Assembly: GCA_003538625.1 (NCBI GenBank) | Contig: DPRR01000029.1 | Location: 434,001 to 498,000, forward strand | DNA: 64,000 bases | DNA from: Ignavibacteriales bacterium | Lineage (GTDB): Bacteria; Bacteroidota; Ignavibacteria; Ignavibacteriales; Ignavibacteriaceae | Direction: 5' to 3' | Shown here: piece after piece, positions 59,257-64,000 of the stretch | How positions within the stretch are numbered: position 1 is the first letter of the stretch | Layout: each line of letters starts with the position of its first letter | Made by a program: the position numbers and the translations under genes | Notes under the pieces: model-generated | Database searches by the model: none | Told to the model about the DNA's origin: nothing | Seen by the model: the letters and a program-made list of their open reading frames with translations, nothing else

Positions 59257-60936
59257 TTGTTTGCAATTAAACTTTGTTTATTTGTTTTTCTTTATTCACT
59301 TACATTCTTTTTCTTAGCCGGATGTGCAAACCAACTGCCGCCGGGTGGGGGAGAAGTTGATAAAATTCCGCCGGAAATTATTTATTCATATCCTGAAACC
59401 GGAACGATCAACTTTAAAGATGATCATATAGAATTTGAATTTTCTGAATATGTTGATAAGCGTTCATTTAAAGAAGCACTTTTTATCTCGCCTGCAATCG
59501 ATGAACAACCGGAAATAAACTGGAGCGGCACTTCTGTCGAGATCGTTTTTCCTAAAGGGTTGAAAGATAATGTAACATACGTTATAACAATCGGTACTGA
59601 TGTAGTAGATGTAAACAATAAAAATCGTATGGCTAATTCTTATTCATTTACTTTTTCCACCGGTGATAAAATAGATAAAAGGATTATCGATGGTAAAGTT
59701 TATGGAAAAGACATTGATGGAACATTAATTTTTGCTTATAAATTTTTAGATGATACTACTAAATATCTTTCCAAAAAACCTGATTATATATCACAGGTTG
59801 GCAAAGACGGAAACTATCAACTTAAAGGATTAGCAGAATCTGTGTATCGCGTTTTTGCGGTTAAAGATCAGATGCGGGATTTATTGTATCAGGCTGATCA
59901 GGATTTGATCGGGATGCCAAATACAAATATTTCATTACTCGGATCTGATTCATCATACTCACATCTTGATTTCTTTCTTATGAAAGTTGATACATTAAAG
60001 CCAAGATTACTCAGTACAGTAATGACAGATAATTATCATCTGGTTGTTACATTAAGTGAGGAATGTGATTCATTGACTTATCTGGCTGATAACTTTGAGA
60101 TAATTGACTCAACAACAAACAAATATTTACCGATAGAATATTCGTATCAAAGCAAATCAAAAAAAGAAGAATTTGTTTTGGTACAAAATAATAAATTATC
60201 AAAGGATAACATTTATTATCTGCACGCTAAGCAGTTGAAAGATTTAGACGGGAATATTTATTTAAACGAGCTTAGCGGATTTGTTGTAACTGATAAACCG
60301 GACACAACCACCCCAAAACTTATCCGAACTAATCCGAGTCGGAACGGTCAGACTGATTTTAAAAATCCGGAAATATTTTTGTACTTTGATGATGCTATCA
60401 CTAATGAAAATTTGAAAAATGCAATTCTGTTTACAGATACTTTAAAAAATAGAATAGATTATGATCTTAATTTTATCGATAACGCAGTACTTTTGCTAAA
60501 ACCTAAATCAGATTTAAAGCCTGATAAAAGTTACGAGATCAAAATTGATCTTTCAAAATTTAAGGATGCCGCCGGCAATAAAGTTGATTCAGTTTATACT
60601 TTTAAATTTGCAACAATTAATGGAGTTGAGTTTACAGGGATTTCCGGAAAAATAATTACTACAAAAACAAATGTTATTGCTGTTTTGCAGGATATTAAAG
60701 ACGATCAAAAGTTTGTTACTGTTAAACCCGATAAAACAATGGCATATTCTTTTGATAGAATGATGGCAGGCACTTATTCAATGTGGGTTTTTTCTGATAC
60801 CGACAGCAGTGGTACATTTAACAAAGGCTATCCCGATCCATTTAAATATTCCGAAGATTTTTATTTTGTACCTGATACATTAAAACTTCGTCCCCGTTGG
60901 ATTGTTACAGATTTTAATATTGTTTTTGAAAAGTAG
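59257..60936 (+). CDS. Lipoprotein with SbsA/Big_5-type Ig-like domains
   Basis: 559 residues from the TTG at 59257-59259. The sequence after it, FAIKLCLFVFLYSLTFFFLAGCANQ, is a lipoprotein signal peptide with lipobox LAGC. CANQLPPGGGEVDKIPPEII is followed by Ig-like Big_5 domains (EFSEYVDKRSFKEALFISPA, and again IFLYFDDAITNENLKNAILF) and a C-terminal carboxypeptidase-regulatory-like part. Proteins of this kind sit on the outer membrane in Bacteroidota. A longer frame from ATG 59008 would fuse the signal peptide to 83 residues translated from repeats, which is unlikely to be secreted. Confidence 0.8.
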   Translation: MFAIKLCLFVFLYSLTFFFLAGCANQLPPGGGEVDKIPPEIIYSYPETGTINFKDDHIEFEFSEYVDKRSFKEALFISPAIDEQPEINWSGTSVEIVFPKGLKDNVTYVITIGTDVVDVNNKNRMANSYSFTFSTGDKIDKRIIDGKVYGKDIDGTLIFAYKFLDDTTKYLSKKPDYISQVGKDGNYQLKGLAESVYRVFAVKDQMRDLLYQADQDLIGMPNTNISLLGSDSSYSHLDFFLMKVDTLKPRLLSTVMTDNYHLVVTLSEECDSLTYLADNFEIIDSTTNKYLPIEYSYQSKSKKEEFVLVQNNKLSKDNIYYLHAKQLKDLDGNIYLNELSGFVVTDKPDTTTPKLIRTNPSRNGQTDFKNPEIFLYFDDAITNENLKNAILFTDTLKNRIDYDLNFIDNAVLLLKPKSDLKPDKSYEIKIDLSKFKDAAGNKVDSVYTFKFATINGVEFTGISGKIITTKTNVIAVLQDIKDDQKFVTVKPDKTMAYSFDRMMAGTYSMWVFSDTDSSGTFNKGYPDPFKYSEDFYFVPDTLKLRPRWIVTDFNIVFEK

Positions 60937-61028
60937 GTAAAATTTTAAATTCCTAGTTAATAGACAATTGTGGTCAGTTGAGCAAATAAATTAATGACTG
61001 CTCAGCAAGTTGCGTAGGATGGCAAACT

Positions 61029-62270
61029 TTATTTTCGAAAAATTATCTCACCATATTTTATTGTGTGAGATATCAAATTTCTTCCAACATTGTAAATTAT
61101 TTCCGAATAATCAGGAATATTAAAAACGGCAAAATCTGCTTGCTTACCTATTTCAATACTTCCAATATTTTTTTCAAGATTTAATGATTTGGCGGCATTG
61201 ATCGTAACTGTATTTATCACTTCTTCAATTTTCATTTTCATTTTAATTGCGGCAAGACTCATAATTAACTGCAAATTTAAAATGTGTGATGAACCGGGAT
61301 TATAATCAGTAGCTAATGAAACAATCGCATCATTCTCAATTAATTTTCTTGCAGGAGCAAATTGATAATCAAGAAAAAATGAAACTCCAGGCAGTAACAC
61401 AGCAACGGTTTCGCTGCCAGAAAATTTCTTCAAATCCATTTCACTTAAAACTTCCAGATGATCTACGCTTGATGATTTATATTTTAACGCCACATCTAAT
61501 CCGCCAATATTATTAAATTGTTCTGTGTGCAGTTTAAGTTTTAATCCGGCGTTTGAAGCTGATGAAAAAATAATATCTATTTCTGACGCTGTAAATGCAG
61601 TCGCTTCACAAAATCCATCACAAAATGCTGCCAGATTATTTTTAGCAATATGCGGAATCATCTTTTGGATAATTAAATCAACATATGCAGCATGATCATT
61701 TTTATATTCATTTGGAAAAGTGTGAGCTCCGAGAAAAGTTGATACAATATCAATAGGAAAAATTTCATTTATAATTTTTACTGCATGCAGCAGTTTTATT
61801 TCATTCTCAAAATCTAAACCATATCCGCTTTTTATTTCTAAAGTAGTTACACCTTGTGAAATAAATTCTTTTATCCTCGGCTTCATTAAATCTACTAATT
61901 CAGTCAATGATGAATTTCGCACAGCGGTGACTGTTGTGTTAATTCCACCTCCTCTTTTTGCAATCTCCTCATAAGAAATTCCTGAAATTTTTTCCCTGAA
62001 TTCGTTTGCGCGTGAGCCGGCAAATGCAGTATGAGTATGGCAATCGATTAATCCTGGTAATACTACTTTGCCTTTCAAATCTACTTTTTCATCAACAATA
62101 AGTTTATTTGCTGATTGATTCGGGATGATATCTTTTATAATTCCGTTTTCGCAGAGAATAGCATGCTCTTCCAAAATCTCAAGGTCAGATAATTCTTTAC
62201 CGCGTTTATAGTTTTTATTTTTGGCGCTGCTGGTAACAATTTGGGATGAATCGAGAAATAACTTTTTCAT
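61029..62270 (-). CDS. hutI: Imidazolonepropionase
   Basis: A 413-residue amidohydrolase: LPGLIDCHTHTAFAGSRANEF with H78 and H80 as metal ligands, the EIKSGYGLDFENEIKLL segment, VSTFLGAHTFPNEY (third His), FCDGFCEATAFTASE, LKLHTEQFNNIGG and SLATDYNPGSSHILNL (Asp ligand). It hydrolyses 4-imidazolone-5-propanoate to formiminoglutamate in histidine breakdown. The other hut genes are not in the window. Its start shares a base with the stop of the SPOR lipoprotein gene (TAATG), so the two are co-transcribed. Confidence 0.95.
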   Translation of the reverse strand: MKKLFLDSSQIVTSSAKNKNYKRGKELSDLEILEEHAILCENGIIKDIIPNQSANKLIVDEKVDLKGKVVLPGLIDCHTHTAFAGSRANEFREKISGISYEEIAKRGGGINTTVTAVRNSSLTELVDLMKPRIKEFISQGVTTLEIKSGYGLDFENEIKLLHAVKIINEIFPIDIVSTFLGAHTFPNEYKNDHAAYVDLIIQKMIPHIAKNNLAAFCDGFCEATAFTASEIDIIFSSASNAGLKLKLHTEQFNNIGGLDVALKYKSSSVDHLEVLSEMDLKKFSGSETVAVLLPGVSFFLDYQFAPARKLIENDAIVSLATDYNPGSSHILNLQLIMSLAAIKMKMKIEEVINTVTINAAKSLNLEKNIGSIEIGKQADFAVFNIPDYSEIIYNVGRNLISHTIKYGEIIFRK

Positions 62271-62827
62271 TATTTATAAATATTTATAGTATCCTTAATC
62301 ACTTTTGCTTCTTTATATCCCAGCTGATTTAATTTAAATCTTAATTCATCAGCATATTTTTGTCCGGCAAAATCACCGACTTTAACTTTATAGAATGGAG
62401 GTTCAAAATCTATATACACTTCGTAGGAATTCTGGCTAAAGTAAACATCAGCTTTAATTTGATTAGCTTCTTCCAGATTATCGGTTGTTAAAACCAAAAC
62501 TCTAAATCCAGCGTCAGTTCCTACCAGCGTTTTGGATTTTGTTTCAGCTGACGGAGAACCATATTCAAACCACACGCTTTGATTTTTTGTTGAAGAATTA
62601 ATTTTCGTTTCAGGGATAACAATTTTTGTTTTATATGGAGTGATATCAAAATCTTCTTTTAAAGTAACTTCTTTGATATTGTCATTTTTGGCTGGAGGTG
62701 TCTCAATAGTTTTTATTTTCTCCTCTTTTTCATATCTGCTTCCTGTACTTGATGCACAAGAATAAAAAAGCCAAAATAAGGTTAAGACAACTATTGAGCT
62801 TTTTTGTACAAATAATGATCTTTTCAT
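62270..62827 (-). CDS. SPOR-domain lipoprotein
   Basis: 185 residues: signal peptide with lipobox FYSC (SIVVLTLFWLFYSCASS), a charged linker to about residue 100, and a C-terminal SPOR domain (RVLVLTTDNLEEANQIKADV to KVKVGDFAGQKYADELRFKL, then LGYKEAKVI). SPOR domains bind denuded peptidoglycan glycans at division or growth sites. Tethered to the envelope by its lipid, it likely localises to septal or lateral wall. It precedes hutI in a two-gene unit, which is functionally odd. Length is typical for small SPOR lipoproteins. Confidence 0.88.
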   Translation of the reverse strand: MKRSLFVQKSSIVVLTLFWLFYSCASSTGSRYEKEEKIKTIETPPAKNDNIKEVTLKEDFDITPYKTKIVIPETKINSSTKNQSVWFEYGSPSAETKSKTLVGTDAGFRVLVLTTDNLEEANQIKADVYFSQNSYEVYIDFEPPFYKVKVGDFAGQKYADELRFKLNQLGYKEAKVIKDTINIYK

Positions 62828-62996
62828 AACTACTCTTCGTATAATTTAATTCAAATATAACGTTTTTTAAACAAGCTAAGAAATGAAGAAATTTTAAGAG
62901 CACAGTTTTCATTCTAAATATTAAATCAATCATTTTTTGAGAACCACTGCTTTTTTTAGTATTTTTGCAACATCATTAAAAAAAGAATCGCTAAAA

Positions 62997-64000
62997 ATGG
63001 CTGCAAAAAAACTTAAAATATTGTTTGTAACATCTGAAGTAGTACCTTTTGTTAAAACCGGAGGACTTGCCGATGTTTCTTCTGCCTTACCACAAATGTT
63101 ATCAGAACTTGGACACGAAGTTAGAATTGTTGTACCAAAATATGGTGCTGTAGATGATAGAAAATTTAAGATTCATGAAATTGTAAGATTAAAAGATTTA
63201 ACTGTTAAAATAGGTGATAAAGATGTGATCTTTTCTTTGAAATCCTGTTTCTTGCCAGGACCAAGAATAAGAGTACAGATTTATTTTTTGGATAATCAGG
63301 AATATTTTGGAAGCCGTAATAGTCTTTATACAGATTTAAAAACCGGTAAAGATTTTCCCGATAACGATGAAAGATTTATTCTGCTAAGCAGAGCAGTAAT
63401 GGAACTGATTATTAAGCTTGGATGGATACCGGATGTAATTCATTTAAATGATTGGCAATGTGGTCTTGTACCTGCATATCTTAAGACAGTTTATAAAAAT
63501 CAAGAGGGATTTGATCAATTTAAAACTTTGTTTACAATACATAATCTTGCTTATCAGGGAGAATTTCCAACATCCACATTTAAGAAAACTGAATTACCAA
63601 AGGAACTCGAATCCGTTTCTAAAGGAATAATACACAATGGTAAAGTAAACTTTATGAAAAGTGGATTGATGTTTGCAGACGTGATTAATACTGTAAGCCA
63701 AACCTACGCTAATGAAATCAGAACAAAAGAAGAATATGGTGAAGGATTAAAAGATGTTCTGGCTAAAAGAAAAGATTCATTATACGGAATCGTAAATGGA
63801 ATTGATAGAAATGTTTGGAATCCTGAAAAAGATAAATTGATTCCAGCAAACTATTCAACTAAAAATATTGAAGAAAAATTAGTTAACAAAAAAGAACTCG
63901 CTGAAAGATTTGGATTAGTTTACGACGAATCAGTACCGATTATAGGTTTGATCTCAAGACTATTTGACTCAAAAGGATTAGACCTTATTCAAAAAGCATT
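62997..64000 (+). CDS. glgA: Glycogen synthase (partial, cut by window edge)
   Basis: 334 codons from ATG 62997 with no stop before the window ends. ILFVTSEVVPFVKTGGLADVSSALP is the ADP-glucose-binding KxGGL start, HLNDWQCGLVPAYL and FTIHNLAYQGEF are the acceptor-domain motifs, TVSQTYANEI and GIVNGIDRNVWNP lead into the second Rossmann domain, and IIGLISRLFDSKGLDL begins the donor-site block. It extends alpha-1,4-glucan from ADP-glucose in the cytoplasm. Family length is about 480-500 residues, so roughly the last third is missing. Confidence 0.95.
   Translation, partial: MAAKKLKILFVTSEVVPFVKTGGLADVSSALPQMLSELGHEVRIVVPKYGAVDDRKFKIHEIVRLKDLTVKIGDKDVIFSLKSCFLPGPRIRVQIYFLDNQEYFGSRNSLYTDLKTGKDFPDNDERFILLSRAVMELIIKLGWIPDVIHLNDWQCGLVPAYLKTVYKNQEGFDQFKTLFTIHNLAYQGEFPTSTFKKTELPKELESVSKGIIHNGKVNFMKSGLMFADVINTVSQTYANEIRTKEEYGEGLKDVLAKRKDSLYGIVNGIDRNVWNPEKDKLIPANYSTKNIEEKLVNKKELAERFGLVYDESVPIIGLISRLFDSKGLDLIQKA

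Overview
This is a low-GC bacterial chromosome segment, most likely from the Bacteroidota/Chlorobi (FCB) group and plausibly an Ignavibacteria-type genome. That placement is inferred from protein flavour (OadB-type methylmalonyl-CoA decarboxylase, MNT/HEPN, BrnT and DUF433 modules, Ig-like lipoproteins), from gene order (thrS-infC-rpmI-rplT-pheST-zapA-6S RNA-rny), and from dense short palindromic repeats of the family that translates as LRQAQDD. No rRNA gene or marker gene fixes the species.

Layout. 1-2200: remnants of small toxin-antitoxin (TA) modules in pyrimidine-rich, repeat-laden DNA. 2199-15364: one long leftward polysaccharide operon (two polymerase/ligase-like membrane proteins, WecB, a Wzx flippase, an FkbM methyltransferase, five glycosyltransferases of the GT2 and GT4 types, and one GT-C type membrane protein). 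15365-29095: accessory region with a sigma-like/small protein/ImmA-IrrE cassette, an isolated phage- or island-type protein, eight or so small TA or nucleotidyltransferase genes of which several are broken, a UDP-glucuronate decarboxylase, and many copies of several palindromic repeat families. 29096-37287: further envelope genes on the minus strand (Wzc-type tyrosine kinase, a beta-barrel-like protein, and WbpD-WbpB-WbpA for a diacetamido-uronic acid sugar). 37651-43188: an aminotransferase and a complete methylmalonyl-CoA epimerase/sodium-pumping decarboxylase operon.

43526-64000 is mostly housekeeping on the plus strand. It opens with a 309-bp tandem structure: twice, the 5' half of tRNA-Leu(UAA) is followed by a GIY-YIG nuclease gene, and then comes the intact tRNA-Leu. 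tRNA-Val, a damaged tRNA 3' half and a terminator follow, then thrS, infC (which starts on a rare AUC codon), rpmI, rplT, pheS, pheT, a coiled-coil protein, zapA, a 6S-like RNA, rny, coaE, proline dehydrogenase, tsaD, a DUF1579-like protein, a methyltransferase, mltG and an Ig-like lipoprotein. On the minus strand are hutI and a SPOR lipoprotein; glgA runs off the right edge.

The most interesting theme is short mobile palindromes entering genes. One 22-bp unit splits a nucleotidyltransferase gene, and removing exactly those 22 bp restores the frame. A 22-bp double hairpin sits in the T-loop of a tRNA fragment. A 20-bp perfect palindrome sits in the D-loop of both tRNA-Leu half copies. In-frame copies add peptides to a glycosyltransferase, to a BrnA antitoxin and possibly to the lipoprotein leader. 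The best candidate for an undescribed system is the tRNA-Leu/GIY-YIG tandem cassette.
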